A stretch of 64,000 nucleotides of DNA from Janthinobacterium fluminis (lineage in GTDB: Bacteria; Pseudomonadota; Gammaproteobacteria; Burkholderiales; Burkholderiaceae_D), in NCBI RefSeq assembly GCF_028595325.1, contig NZ_JAQQXR010000002.1:595676-659675 (forward strand), in the 5' to 3' direction. The position numbers were made by a program, and so were the translations under genes. Of the stretch, positions 54,324 through 63,715 are shown in pieces (position 1 is the stretch's first letter; every line of letters begins with the position of its first letter). The notes below the pieces were generated by a model, which searched no databases, had not been told where the DNA came from, and saw only the letters and a list, made by a program, of their open reading frames with translations.

Positions 54324-56004
54324 AATCGTCTTCCCCAACCAAATGGCCGATCTGGATCGGCGTTGCATAAACATGTTCTTTGAAAGGCCCGATGCCGAGG
54401 CGCTGGGCCGTGTCGGCGAAGCGCTCGTCCTCGCAGCGCTCGCGCACATACACCTGCAGCAGGCGGGCGATCACTTCCGGCATTTGCTGCGACGAGAACG
54501 AGGGGCCGATGATTTTGCCGAGGGCGGCATGGTTGCCTTGCGAGCCGCCGATCGACACTTGATACCATTCGCTGCCGTCCTTGTCGACGCCGAGCACGCC
54601 GATGGAGCCGACGTGGTGGTGGCCGCAGGCGTTGATGCAGCCGGAAATGTTCAACTCCAGTTCGCCGATGTCGTGCTGGAAGTCGATGTCGTCGAAGCGT
54701 TCGGCGATGGCGGCGGCGATCGGCAGGGACTTGGCGTTGGCCAGCGAGCAGAAGTCGCCGCCGGGGCAGCAGATCATATCGGTCAGCAAGCCGATGTTCG
54801 GCGTCGCCAGGCCGTGGGCCTTCACTTCCTGCCACAGTTGGAACAGCTTGGACTGCTCGACGTCGGCCAGCACCAGGTTCTGTTCGTGGGTGACGCGCAG
54901 CTCGCCGAAGCTGTAGCGATCGGCCAGGTCCGCCACGCAATCCATCTGCTCGGCGGTGGCGTCGCCCGGCGGCACGCCGGTTTTCTTCAGCGACAGCATG
55001 GCGATGGCGTAGCCGGGCACCTTGTGCGGCTTGACATTGCGCTTGAGCCAGTTGGCGTAGGCCTTGTTGTCGGCGTGTCCGGCCAGCGGCTCGATGGCCG
55101 GCAGCGTCGCGTAGGCGTGCGGCGCGAAATAGGCGACGACGCGCGACATTTCCTCGACGGTCAGGGTTTCCGCGCCATCCTTCAAGTCCATCCATTCGGC
55201 CTCGACCTGGCGGGTGAATTCCTCGACGCCTATGGCCTTCAGCAAGATCTTGATGCGGGCCTTGTATTTATTGTCGCGGCGGCCGTACTGGTTGTAGACG
55301 CGCATCACGGCCTGGATGTAGGTCAGCAGGTGCTGCCACGGCAGGAAGTCGCGGATCACGCTGCCGATGATGGGCGTGCGGCCCATGCCGCCGCCGACCA
55401 TGACCTTGAAGCCGACTTCGCCGGCCGCGTCGTAGACGGCCGTCAAGCCGATGTCGTGCACGGCGATGGCGGCGCGGTCTTCCTTGGCGCCATTGATGGC
55501 GACCTTGAATTTGCGCGGCAGGGCGATGAATTCGGGGTGGAAGGTGCTCCACTGGCGCAGCACTTCGGCGTAGGGGCGCGGGTCGATGATCTCATCGTGG
55601 GCGACGCCGGCGAACGGGTCCGAGGTGGTGTTGCGGATGCAGTTGCCCGAGGTCTGGATGGCGTGCATTTCCACCGAGGCCAGTTCGCTGAGGATGTCCG
55701 GGGTCTGCTCCAGCTCGATCCAGTTGAACTGGATGTTCTGGCGCGTCGTGAAGTGGCCGTAGCCGCGGTCGTACCTGCGGGCGATGTGGGCGAACATGCG
55801 CATCTGTTTCGACGACAGCAGGCCGTAGGGCACGGCGATGCGCAGCATGTAGGCGTGGCGCTGCATGTACAAGCCGTTCTGCAGGCGCAGCGGAATGAAT
55901 TCCTCCTCGGTCAACTCGTTGGCGATCCGGCGCTCTACCTGGTTGCGGTATTGGGCAATGCGTTCCTTGACGATGAGGTGGTCGTATTGATCGTATTGAT
56001 ACAT
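54316..56004 (-). CDS. cysI: Sulfite/nitrite reductase hemoprotein-type CysI
   Basis: A 562-aa siroheme-[4Fe-4S] reductase that reduces sulfite to sulfide. The N-terminal half has ferredoxin-like repeats (RRYDRGYGHFTTRQNIQFNW, IQTSGNCIRNTTSDPFAG). The cluster/siroheme ligands are in CCPGGDFCSLANAKS and NISGCINACGHHHVG. The operon position with cysH/cysD/cysN supports sulfite rather than nitrite as substrate. No cysJ flavoprotein gene is in the window, so a ferredoxin or other donor is likely. Confidence 0.93.
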   Translation of the reverse strand: MYQYDQYDHLIVKERIAQYRNQVERRIANELTEEEFIPLRLQNGLYMQRHAYMLRIAVPYGLLSSKQMRMFAHIARRYDRGYGHFTTRQNIQFNWIELEQTPDILSELASVEMHAIQTSGNCIRNTTSDPFAGVAHDEIIDPRPYAEVLRQWSTFHPEFIALPRKFKVAINGAKEDRAAIAVHDIGLTAVYDAAGEVGFKVMVGGGMGRTPIIGSVIRDFLPWQHLLTYIQAVMRVYNQYGRRDNKYKARIKILLKAIGVEEFTRQVEAEWMDLKDGAETLTVEEMSRVVAYFAPHAYATLPAIEPLAGHADNKAYANWLKRNVKPHKVPGYAIAMLSLKKTGVPPGDATAEQMDCVADLADRYSFGELRVTHEQNLVLADVEQSKLFQLWQEVKAHGLATPNIGLLTDMICCPGGDFCSLANAKSLPIAAAIAERFDDIDFQHDIGELELNISGCINACGHHHVGSIGVLGVDKDGSEWYQVSIGGSQGNHAALGKIIGPSFSSQQMPEVIARLLQVYVRERCEDERFADTAQRLGIGPFKEHVYATPIQIGHLVGEDDYV

Positions 56005-56067
56005 GGCAAAAATCCTAAAAGAAAACCTGAACGAGGACTGAAAAATGGCCGGCGGGGGCGGCGCGGG

Positions 56068-56844
56068 CTATTGCGACATCAGCTTGACGGCGACGCCGGT
56101 CAGCGTCATCGCCAGCAACACGCGCAGGAAGCGCTCGGGCATCGAGCGGGCCACCCAGGAGCCCAGCGTGATGCCGGGCAGCGAACCGATCAGCAGGGAG
56201 GCCAGCAGCGACCAGTTGATCGAACCGAGCCACCAGTGGCCGAAGGCGGCGATGGCCGTCAGCGGCACGGCGTAGGCGATGTCGGTGCCGGCCACTTCCG
56301 CCGAACTCATGCGCGGATACAGCAGCACCAGCAGGGTCGCGCCGATGGCGCCGGCGCCGATCGAGGACACTGTGACGAGCACGCCGAGGACGGCGCCGGC
56401 CGCGACGGTGGCCGCGACCAGGGACTTGCCCTGCAATTGTTTTTCCGGATGGGCATTTATCCAGAACAGCATCTTGCTCTTGAATACGAGGGCGACGACG
56501 GTCAGCAGCACCGAGCAGGCGATCGAATAGCGGATGACGACGCCGATTTCCCGGTTGAGCGCGCCGAACGACTTCAGCGCCAGCGTGGCCAGCACGGCGG
56601 CCGGCAGCGCGCCCAGGCACAGGCGTTTGACGATGTCCCAGCGCACGGTGCCGCGCAGGCGGTGCGTCAGCGTGCCGGCGCCCTTGGTGATCGAGGCGAA
56701 CGCCAGGTCGGTGCCGACGGCGACGGACGGCGGCACGCCGAACAGCAAAGTCAGCAGCGGTGTCATCAAGGACCCGCCGCCCACGCCGGTCATGCCGACG
56801 AGCAATCCAACTGCAAATCCTGAGACTATATAAGAGAAAGTCAT
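56068..56844 (-). CDS. TauE/SafE family sulfite exporter-like permease
   Basis: A 258-aa membrane protein with about eight helices and the family motifs GFAVGLLVGMTGVGGGSLMT near the N-terminus and VSSIGAGAIGATLLVLL in the middle. The TauE/SafE family moves sulfur oxyanions or sulfonates. As first gene of this operon it may export excess sulfite or take up sulfate; the direction is not decidable from sequence. It is 63 bases upstream of cysI and divergent from cysB. Confidence 0.92.
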   Translation of the reverse strand: MTFSYIVSGFAVGLLVGMTGVGGGSLMTPLLTLLFGVPPSVAVGTDLAFASITKGAGTLTHRLRGTVRWDIVKRLCLGALPAAVLATLALKSFGALNREIGVVIRYSIACSVLLTVVALVFKSKMLFWINAHPEKQLQGKSLVAATVAAGAVLGVLVTVSSIGAGAIGATLLVLLYPRMSSAEVAGTDIAYAVPLTAIAAFGHWWLGSINWSLLASLLIGSLPGITLGSWVARSMPERFLRVLLAMTLTGVAVKLMSQ

Positions 56845-56913
56845 GCATGCGCCCCCAAAGTACCTGCAATAGTAATAAACTTCGTCTTCAATCCATACGA
56901 CTTCCTACTCATT

Positions 56914-56940
56914 TGCTTATATGCGGATTGCGTATAAGCA
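56914..56940. promoter_or_regulatory. Candidate LysR-type operator in the cys/cysB divergent region
   Basis: A perfect inverted repeat TGCTTATA-N11-TATAAGCA in a 174-bp gap between the TauE/cys operon and cysB. The spacing and T/A ends fit LysR-type operators, so CysB is the obvious candidate ligand. Confidence 0.6.
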
Positions 56941-57018
56941 TGAACACAAAATGGACGGGGGAAGTGCCGGTGCGCAAGAAACCTTCGCAAATGTAGTGAC
57001 CAAAGGCAAAAGACTGTA

Positions 57019-57960
57019 ATGAATCTTCATCAACTGCGCTTCGTGCGTGAAGCTGTGCGGCAAAACTACAACCTGACGGACGCCGCCAAGGCCCTGTTTA
57101 CGTCGCAGCCTGGCGTGTCGAAGGCCATCATCGAGCTGGAGGAGGAGCTGGGCGTCGACATTTTCACGCGCCACGGCAAGCGCATCCGCGGCTTGACCGA
57201 GCCGGGCCGGCTGGTGCTGGAGTCGGTGGAACTGATTATGCAGGAAATTGACAGCCTGAAACGTATCGGCAAGGAATTTGCCGCCCAGGATAGCGGCAGT
57301 TTTACCATTGCCACAACGCATACCCAGGCCCGCTACACGCTGCCGAAGGTGGTGCAAGCCTTCATGCAGAAATTCCCGAAGGTAAGACTGTCTTTATTGC
57401 AAGGCAATCCGCGCCAGATCGCCGAGATGGTGCAGCGCGACCAGGCCGACCTGGCCATCGCCACCGAGTCGATCGCCGCCATCGACGGCTTGATCACCTT
57501 GCCCTGCTACCAGTGGGAGCATGTGGTGGTGGTGCCGCCCGAGCATCCGCTGCTGAAAACGAAGTCGGTGACGCTGGAGGAAATCGCCGCCTTCCCGCTG
57601 ATCACCTACGACAGCGCGTTCGCCGGGCGCAGCAAAATCGACCACGCCTTCGTGCTGCGTGGACTGAAGCCGGACGTGCTGCTGGAGGCGATCGACGCCG
57701 ACGTCATCAAGACTTATGTCGAGTTGGGAATGGGAATTGGTATCATAGCGGGGATGGCCTTTGACGCCGAGCGCGACAAGAACCTGCGCGCCATCTCCGT
57801 GGGCCACCTGTTCGGCATGAATGTGTCGCGCGTGGCGGTCAAGCAGGGCGCCTATTTGCGCAGCTATATCTACACCTTCATCGAGTTGCTGACCCCGACG
57901 CTGAACCGGAAATTGATCGAACAGGCGATGAGCGGCGAGAAGGAACACTACGAGCTATAA
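57019..57960 (+). CDS. cysB: LysR-type regulator CysB
   Basis: A 313-aa LysR regulator. The winged-helix (MNLHQLRFVREAVRQNYNLT, ALFTSQPGVSKAIIELEEEL) has the unusually early CysB-type start. The effector domain contains TIATTHTQARYTLPKVVQAF, the Thr-rich ligand loop typical of CysB/Cbl, and VVVPPEHPLL. In proteobacteria it activates sulfate assimilation in the absence of sulfide, with N-acetylserine as inducer. The divergent cys operon and the inverted repeat between them fit autoregulation and operon control. The name is supported by sequence pattern and context; Cbl-type is a less likely alternative. Confidence 0.95.
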   Translation: MNLHQLRFVREAVRQNYNLTDAAKALFTSQPGVSKAIIELEEELGVDIFTRHGKRIRGLTEPGRLVLESVELIMQEIDSLKRIGKEFAAQDSGSFTIATTHTQARYTLPKVVQAFMQKFPKVRLSLLQGNPRQIAEMVQRDQADLAIATESIAAIDGLITLPCYQWEHVVVVPPEHPLLKTKSVTLEEIAAFPLITYDSAFAGRSKIDHAFVLRGLKPDVLLEAIDADVIKTYVELGMGIGIIAGMAFDAERDKNLRAISVGHLFGMNVSRVAVKQGAYLRSYIYTFIELLTPTLNRKLIEQAMSGEKEHYEL

Positions 57961-58001
57961 GCGGGGAGCGCGGCCCCGGCCCGTATCACTTAACTACGAA
58001 T

Positions 58002-58670
58002 ATGACAGAGAAGAAACAAATGATTACCGAGCAATTAGCCCAATTCTACGCCGTGGAAGCGCAGGAGTACGACCGCGTCTACGCCAATCCGCAGGTCGAG
58101 GACGACCTGGATGAATTGCACGACAAGATAGACGAGTTGTTCAGCGGCCACAAGGTGCTGGAGATCGCCTGCGGCACCGGCTACTGGACCCAGACGCTGG
58201 ACGAGGTGGCCGAGTCGGTGCTGGCCACCGACATCAACCCGGCCATGCTGGACCTGGCGAAAACCCGCGGCTTCGACACGGCCAAGGTGCAGTTCAGCCT
58301 GGCCGATGCCTACGAGCTGCCGGCCGACATCGGCAGTTTCACGGCCTGCTTCGCCGGTTTCTGGTGGTCGCATGTGAAGCGCGAAGACCAGCAGCGTTTC
58401 CTGGCGCATTTGCGCGCCAGGCTGGGCAAGGACACCTTGCTGGTGCTGGTCGACGACAGCTATGTCGACGGCCACAGCGACGTCATCGCCCGCACGGATG
58501 CGGAAGGCAACACCTACCAATTCCACACGGCGGCCGACGGCCAGCGCTATGAAATCGTCAAGAATTTCCCGTCCGACAGCATGCTGCGCAAGCGGCTGGC
58601 GTCGGCGGTGCGGGAAATCCGCATCTTGCGCCTGGAGCATTACTGGCTGCTCAGCTGCCGCCTGAAGTAA
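58002..58670 (+). CDS. Class I SAM-dependent methyltransferase
   Basis: A 222-aa Rossmann methyltransferase. Motif I is HKVLEIACGTGYWTQTLDEV (acidic loop EIACGTG), followed by VLATDINPAMLDLA (motif II Asp), VQFSLADAYELP (motif III) and TLLVLVDDSYVDGHSD. The substrate is unknown; the type is small-molecule rather than DNA. An in-frame ATG at 58020 (MITEQLAQFYAVEAQEYDRV) has a better Shine-Dalgarno (GAGAAG) and may be the true start. It follows cysB by 41 bases and may be cotranscribed with it. Confidence 0.9.
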   Translation: MTEKKQMITEQLAQFYAVEAQEYDRVYANPQVEDDLDELHDKIDELFSGHKVLEIACGTGYWTQTLDEVAESVLATDINPAMLDLAKTRGFDTAKVQFSLADAYELPADIGSFTACFAGFWWSHVKREDQQRFLAHLRARLGKDTLLVLVDDSYVDGHSDVIARTDAEGNTYQFHTAADGQRYEIVKNFPSDSMLRKRLASAVREIRILRLEHYWLLSCRLK

Positions 58671-58957
58671 GCCTGTCCGCGCGGCCCCGGCCGCGATGCC
58701 GCCGGCGCGCTCTGCGCCGGCGCCCCCTCCCTCAGTAGCTTCCCCTCGTAATTCCCACCGACATTCTTCCGTTTCCGCAAGTGCTTGTGCCAAAAAACAA
58801 CAAATTGCTCATGTCATATTGTTGAAGCATTTGATAGGCATGATTCCGTTCGGTGGCGCGGATGCTGCCGGACTGGGCTGGAATTTCAGTGATTTGTCCG
58901 GTAGGCAACGCGCTCTGCAATTGCACAATTTTGTCAACTTCATGTAGAGAATTTCAA

Positions 58958-59902
58958 GTGAAAAAACTTACACTGGCAGCACTGATCATTGGCGGTTTCG
59001 CCGCTTCCGCCCAAGCGCAATCGAATGTCACCGTTTACGGCGTCGTTGATCTGGGTCTGGCCAAGTCCAGCGGCACGAGCGCTGTTCAGCGTGAAAACCA
59101 CGCCTCGCGCCTGGGTTTCAAAGGCTCCGAAGATCTGGGCAATGGTTTGTCGGCAATCTTTAATCTGGAATCCGAAATCAAGGCCGACACCGGCGAGCAA
59201 AAGGGCGGTTTGTTTGACCGTCAAGCGACCATCGGCCTTAAAGGCAGCTTCGGTACCGTGCGCCTGGGCCGCACCAAGGATCTGGTTGACGGCGCGCAAA
59301 CCCGCGTCGAGCCGTTCAACGCCGACGGCGTGGTCGGCAAGGTCAACGAAAGCATGATGCGTGTCGGCGTTTCCGATTCGCGCGTCAGCAATGCGATCAC
59401 CTACGACAGCCCGAACATGGAAGGCTTCGTCGCCAGCGCGCAATACGTGCTGAGCGAGATCAAGGATGCCGACGCCGGCTACAGCGCTTTGCTGACCTAC
59501 GACAACGGCCCGTTCAGCGCGCACGCCGGTTACGAGCGCGCCGCACAAAAGGTCGCGAACAGCGCCAAGCCTAGTATGTATGTGATCGGCGGCGGCTACA
59601 AATTCGGCGACGCCAAAATCACGGCCGCTTATGCCAAGGGTGACAGCAAGGACGTTAAAAAAGGCAAGCAAAACGCCTTCCTGCTTGGCTTGAGCTACAC
59701 CATCGGCCAGGGCGACGCCAAAGTCGTCTACGGCAAAGGCAAGCAAACCATCGCCGGCAAATCGGACATCGACACCGTCAAGGAGTTCGGCCTCGGTTAC
59801 GACTACCACCTGTCGAAGCGCACCGACCTGTACGCCTACGCCGGCCGCGAGCGCGTCAAGGAAATGACGTCCTACCAGCTGGGTATTTCCCACAAGTTCT
59901 AA
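58958..59902 (+). CDS. Gram-negative general porin
   Basis: A 314-aa trimeric outer-membrane porin of the betaproteobacterial type (porin_4). The signal peptide is KKLTLAALIIGGFAASAQAQ. The mature start SNVTVYGVVDLGLAKSSG is the diagnostic first strand, followed by SRLGFKGSEDLGNGLSAIFN and DRQATIGLKGSFGTVRLGR. It ends in Phe (SYQLGISHKF) for BAM recognition. The start is GTG 58958, fixed by the signal peptide. Codon use is biased as in highly expressed genes. The 287-bp gap before it must contain its promoter. Confidence 0.96.
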   Translation: MKKLTLAALIIGGFAASAQAQSNVTVYGVVDLGLAKSSGTSAVQRENHASRLGFKGSEDLGNGLSAIFNLESEIKADTGEQKGGLFDRQATIGLKGSFGTVRLGRTKDLVDGAQTRVEPFNADGVVGKVNESMMRVGVSDSRVSNAITYDSPNMEGFVASAQYVLSEIKDADAGYSALLTYDNGPFSAHAGYERAAQKVANSAKPSMYVIGGGYKFGDAKITAAYAKGDSKDVKKGKQNAFLLGLSYTIGQGDAKVVYGKGKQTIAGKSDIDTVKEFGLGYDYHLSKRTDLYAYAGRERVKEMTSYQLGISHKF

Positions 59903-59928
59903 GTCCGGCCGCATCGGCAGGCTGAACG

Positions 59929-59954
59929 AGGCGCTCCCCGGAGCGCCTTTTTTT
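59929..59954 (+). terminator. Terminator of the porin gene
   Basis: The stem AGGCGCTC-cccg-GAGCGCCT is followed by a T run. It lies 27 bases after the porin stop and adjoins the convergent kinase gene. Confidence 0.92.
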
Positions 59955-61131
59955 ATGTGCGCTCGGCAGGCAGCGGCAGCGCGATGTCGATGCGGGTGCC
60001 GCCGGCGCCGCCCTCGTTGGCGCCGATGCTGATGGTGCCGTGCAAGCCCCAGACCCGCTCGCGCATGCCCAGCAGGCCGAAGGAGGTGGCCTTGTCCATA
60101 TCGCTGTCCTCGATGCCGCGGCCGTCGTCCTGGATTTCGATGGCCAGCTCCGAGTCGACCCGGTGCAGCGCCACCGTCACATTGCGGGCCTCGGCGTGGC
60201 GGGCGATGTTGGTCAGCGATTCCTGCACGATGCGGTAGATCACCGTGCTGTAGGCGTCGTCGAGGGTGAGTTCGGTTTCGTCGGCCAGCAGCTCGACGTT
60301 GACGGGGTGGCGCTGGATAAAGTCCTGGCGCAGGCTCTGCAGCGCGAAGTACAGGCCGCCCTCGTCGAGCGCCCGCGGGCGCAGGTTGCTGGCGATGCGG
60401 CGCAGCGAGGTGATGGCCGTGACGATCAAGCCATCCATATTGTCGAGGATGCGCGCGTTGGCCGGGGCCGCGCCGGCCAGCTTGCCCAGCAGCGTCAGGT
60501 CGAGCCGCAGGGTGGCCAGCAATTGGCCCAGGTCGTCGTGCAATTCGCGGGCGATGTGCTTGCGCTCCTCTTCGCGGATGCTTTGCAGCGTCGCCGACAA
60601 CTGGCGCAACTGCGAAAAGGAGCGCTCCAGCTGCTCGTGCACTTGCTTGCGCGCGGTGATGTCGCGCAAAACGATGGTGTAGACCGTTTGGCCGTCCTCG
60701 TCCACGCTGGCGATCGTGCCTTCCAGCGGGAAGCGCGCGCCGTTCGCTTTCAGACCGCTCACGGCGTGGTCGACGGCGCGCCGCCCCATCATGCGCAGAT
60801 TGACGCCGGTGTCGCCGAAATGGCCGACCGTTTGCTGTTGGCCCAGCGTGCGCAAATCGCGCGGAATGAATTTGTCGAGCGCCGCGCCGCGCATGGCGGC
60901 GACGCTGGTGCCGAACATGGCGGCCGCCGCCGGATTCGCTTCAAGGATGGTCTGGGCGGCGTCGGTGCGGATGGTGGCGTCGCCGGCATGGCCGAAGCCC
61001 TTGCCGCCGCGCCGCGCGGCGCGCGCATACGCCGGCATCAGCAGCAGCCAGGCCAGGGGCAGGGTCAGCAGGAGCGTCAGTGCGAGCAGTGGCGCGGCGA
61101 AATGAAGGCTGAAATGGTCCGGCTGGCTCAT
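59953..61131 (-). CDS. NarX/DegS-type sensor histidine kinase with PAS domain
   Basis: A 392-aa kinase. One N-terminal membrane helix (about 10-32) is followed by a PAS domain (about 45-160, FPLEGTIASVDEDGQTVYTI, VLRDITARKQ). HisKA_3 dimerisation contains the phospho-His in EERKHIARELHDDLGQLLAT. The HATPase domain follows, with N box IVQESLTNIARHAEARNV, G1 DDGRGI and G2 GLLGMRERV. This class normally pairs with a LuxR-type (NarL) regulator. The adjacent regulator is a LytTR type, so this kinase seems to be an orphan in the window. Input ligand unknown. Confidence 0.93.
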   Translation of the reverse strand: MSQPDHFSLHFAAPLLALTLLLTLPLAWLLLMPAYARAARRGGKGFGHAGDATIRTDAAQTILEANPAAAAMFGTSVAAMRGAALDKFIPRDLRTLGQQQTVGHFGDTGVNLRMMGRRAVDHAVSGLKANGARFPLEGTIASVDEDGQTVYTIVLRDITARKQVHEQLERSFSQLRQLSATLQSIREEERKHIARELHDDLGQLLATLRLDLTLLGKLAGAAPANARILDNMDGLIVTAITSLRRIASNLRPRALDEGGLYFALQSLRQDFIQRHPVNVELLADETELTLDDAYSTVIYRIVQESLTNIARHAEARNVTVALHRVDSELAIEIQDDGRGIEDSDMDKATSFGLLGMRERVWGLHGTISIGANEGGAGGTRIDIALPLPAERT

Positions 61132-61248
61132 GGGGCGCCCAGGTGGTGACAGGGGGAGGTTCTGTCACACACTAATCTAGCCCTGTCCCTAAGGGTTGAT
61201 TTGCCGCAGAGGGGAGGGAATCCGCCGCGCGATGGCGCGGCGGCGCGC

Positions 61249-62007
61249 TTACATCTGTTTGAATAGATGCAGGAAGCTGCGGCTCACTTCCAGCTTGTCG
61301 GGTTTTCCCTTGATTAAGACCAGGTGGCGGCCGCGAATGTCGCGCGTGACGCCTTCGATGGCGTTGACGTTGACCAGGGTGGCGCGGTGGATTTGCCAGA
61401 ACAGCGAGGGGTCCAGTTCCTCGGCCAGGTCGCGTACCGGCTTGCGTATCAGCGCCTCGTACTTGGCCGTTTGCACACAGGTGTATTTTTCGTCGGAGCG
61501 GAAAAACAGGATCTCCTCGACGGGGATCATGCGCAGATCCTGGCCGATGCTGGCCTGTATCCATTGCAGGTAGCTGGGTTTGGCGACGATTTTTTCCGCC
61601 AGCTGGGACAGGATGGCCGTGACGCTGGTGTTGACGTCGACGGCCGGCTTGCTCAGATGCGTCTTCAGGCGTTCGACCGTCACCTGCAGGCGTTCGTGCT
61701 CGGGCGGCTTGAGCACGTAGTCGACGGCGCCCCGCTCGAACGCTTCGACCGCATAGGCGTCGTAGGCGGTGACGAAGACGATGCGGCTCTTGTTGCCGAT
61801 CACCTGGGCGGCCTCCATGCCGGTTTTGCCGGGCATGCGGATGTCGAGGAAGGTGAAGTCCGGCTTGAGCTGCTCAACCAGTTCGATCGCTTCGTCGCCG
61901 TTCTTGGCCTCGCCGATGATGTCGAGTTCGGGCCAGGCCTGGCCCAGGCGCATGCGCAACTGGTCGCGCATCAATCGTTCGTCGTCGGCAATAATAGCTG
62001 TAGGCAT
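61249..62007 (-). CDS. LytTR-family response regulator
   Basis: A 252-aa regulator. The receiver domain has the acidic pocket (MPTAIIADDERLMRDQLRMR) and phospho-acceptor in FTFLDIRMPGKTGMEAAQVI, with Lys in YVLKPPEHERL. A C-terminal LytTR DNA-binding domain (about 150-250) contains FFRSDEKYTCVQTAKYEALI and FWQIHRATLVNVNAI. It acts with the LytS-type kinase encoded 118 bases upstream on the same strand. ATG 62007 is chosen over a TTG at 62037 because the receiver begins at once. Confidence 0.93.
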   Translation of the reverse strand: MPTAIIADDERLMRDQLRMRLGQAWPELDIIGEAKNGDEAIELVEQLKPDFTFLDIRMPGKTGMEAAQVIGNKSRIVFVTAYDAYAVEAFERGAVDYVLKPPEHERLQVTVERLKTHLSKPAVDVNTSVTAILSQLAEKIVAKPSYLQWIQASIGQDLRMIPVEEILFFRSDEKYTCVQTAKYEALIRKPVRDLAEELDPSLFWQIHRATLVNVNAIEGVTRDIRGRHLVLIKGKPDKLEVSRSFLHLFKQM

Positions 62008-62124
62008 AGTGTGCAAGGTTGGGCTGGCGAGCGCCAATTATTCAATGAAATGATTGATTAATCAATATCTTCATCGCTGCGGCGCTCAATTGAATGGACC
62101 CGCCGCCAACTGGCGGCGGGCGGC

Positions 62125-63447
62125 TTACTTCGATAACTGGTAGGGCACCTCGATGGTGACGCAGACACCGCTGGGCGTATTGGGCGCTATCAGCAACTGC
62201 GCCTGTTCGCCGTGCAGCAATTTGAGGCGCTCGCGTATCGTCGGCAAGCCCAGGCCGGTGCCGTCGCTGGGCACGGCGCCGAAGCCGAGGCCGTCGTCGG
62301 TGACCGAGACGCGCAATTTACTATGGGCCACTTCAGCCAACACCTTCAGCGTGCCGCCCTCGGGTTTGCATTCGAGGCCGTGCTTGATGGCGTTCTCGAC
62401 CATCGACTGCAGCATCATCGGCGGGAACGCCGCCGTGCGCAGGCCGTCGGGAATTTGGAAGTCGACCGTCAGGCGTTCCTCCATGCGCATCTTCAGCAGG
62501 TTCAGATAAGCCTGGACCATGTCGGCTTCGCGGCCGAGATTGGTGATCACGGCGTTTTCACGGATTTGCGGCAGCACCGCGCGCAGATACTGGATCAGGC
62601 TGCGCTGCATCGCCGAGGCGCGCGGCGGATTCGTCTCGATCAAATGCTCGACCGAGGCGAGGGTGTTGAACAGGAAGTGCGGCTCGACCTGCGCCTGCAT
62701 CATCTGCATCTTCGCCTCGCTCAGCTGGCGCTGCATGGATTCGCGCTCGGCGGCGGCGTTCGCCGTCATGGTTTCCGCTTCGGCGCGCTTTTTGCCGCCA
62801 ACCAGGGCCTTGGTCGCAAACAGGGCCAGCACCAGCAACCAGACGAAACTGGTGAACCACGTCGATGCCTGCTTGTGATAGCGCGTCACCTTTTGCTCGG
62901 CGGCATCGTCAACCGCTTCCTCGATCGCATTCGACAGCTCTTCGCCGATTTGCGGCGGCAGGTCGATATGCACTTCCTCGTTGGATACCTCGACGCCGGC
63001 GGGCAGGCTGGGTTTCACGGCTTTCGCTGGCGGCACGGGCGGCGCCGGCGGTGCGGTGGGGGCGGTGGGTGCCGGCGCCGCGGGCGGAGTGCCCTCGGAT
63101 GGCTCGGCCACCGGGGGCGGTTCGGCCGGTTCGGCGCCTTCGTTGTTGCGGCGGTTCTTGTTGTTGCGCGGGTTGAAGTGAATGCCCGTGTCATCGATCA
63201 ATATATTGGTGTCGCCGCTATTTTTCTTCCGGTTGCTTTTCTTTTCAGACTTCATCACGACCTCTTCGCTTGAGCCGGAGAATAGCTCGTCCTGCAAGAT
63301 GGAGCCGGCGATCAGCGCCAGTGCCGCGAAGAGGAAAAATTTCCACCATGACAGTTGAGTGACCCAGGTAGCCGTCGCATCAAAGCCTTGGTGCAACCAG
63401 GCTGCGATGGTTTTCAAAAGTTGCGGTGCTGTGGGCAAGGAAAACAT
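62125..63447 (-). CDS. LytS-like (His_kinase family) sensor kinase
   Basis: A 440-aa kinase with two membrane segments (about 36-53 and 198-218). Between them is a ~140-residue extracytoplasmic region with a Lys/Asn stretch (MKSEKKSNRKKNSGDTN) and a long Ala/Pro-rich linker, an unusual sensor. The C-terminal kinase core has the phospho-His in QVEPHFLFNTLASVEHLIE and a HATPase domain with VENAIKHGLECKPEGG and DDGLGFG. It is the cognate kinase for the LytTR regulator next to it. The gene lies 469 bp upstream of the rrn operon on the opposite strand. Confidence 0.93.
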   Translation of the reverse strand: MFSLPTAPQLLKTIAAWLHQGFDATATWVTQLSWWKFFLFAALALIAGSILQDELFSGSSEEVVMKSEKKSNRKKNSGDTNILIDDTGIHFNPRNNKNRRNNEGAEPAEPPPVAEPSEGTPPAAPAPTAPTAPPAPPVPPAKAVKPSLPAGVEVSNEEVHIDLPPQIGEELSNAIEEAVDDAAEQKVTRYHKQASTWFTSFVWLLVLALFATKALVGGKKRAEAETMTANAAAERESMQRQLSEAKMQMMQAQVEPHFLFNTLASVEHLIETNPPRASAMQRSLIQYLRAVLPQIRENAVITNLGREADMVQAYLNLLKMRMEERLTVDFQIPDGLRTAAFPPMMLQSMVENAIKHGLECKPEGGTLKVLAEVAHSKLRVSVTDDGLGFGAVPSDGTGLGLPTIRERLKLLHGEQAQLLIAPNTPSGVCVTIEVPYQLSK

Positions 63448-63624
63448 ATGGGTCTTTCAAGTGCGAACATGGGCGGTAACGAAGCAGTGTAACTGAGTGA
63501 CGATGCAACTCTAAGCAGGGCAAGGTCGGCGCGCCAGTGAATTGCGACAGCCTGCAAAAAATGGACCCTGGAATGGCGTCCGCTGGCTTTTGGGGAGAGG
63601 GCGGCGCCACGGCAAAACAGAGGG

Positions 63625-63653
63625 TTGACGAAACAGGCGAAACGCTTCATACT
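63625..63653 (+). promoter_or_regulatory. Probable rrn P promoter
   Basis: TTGACG (63625-63630) is followed after 17 bp by CATACT (63648-63653), close to consensus for sigma70. It lies about 260 bp before the 16S start. Confidence 0.7.
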
Positions 63654-63715
63654 CTTTCTTCTTCGCGGCTGACAAACAAAACGCTTTGTCGCTAGGCCGC
63701 AGCAGCACAGAACAA

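Noticed and set aside
59953..62007. Pairing of the NarX-like kinase with the adjacent LytTR regulator as one two-component system
   Set aside because: HisKA_3 kinases pair with NarL/LuxR-type regulators, while the LytTR regulator has its own LytS-type kinase directly upstream.
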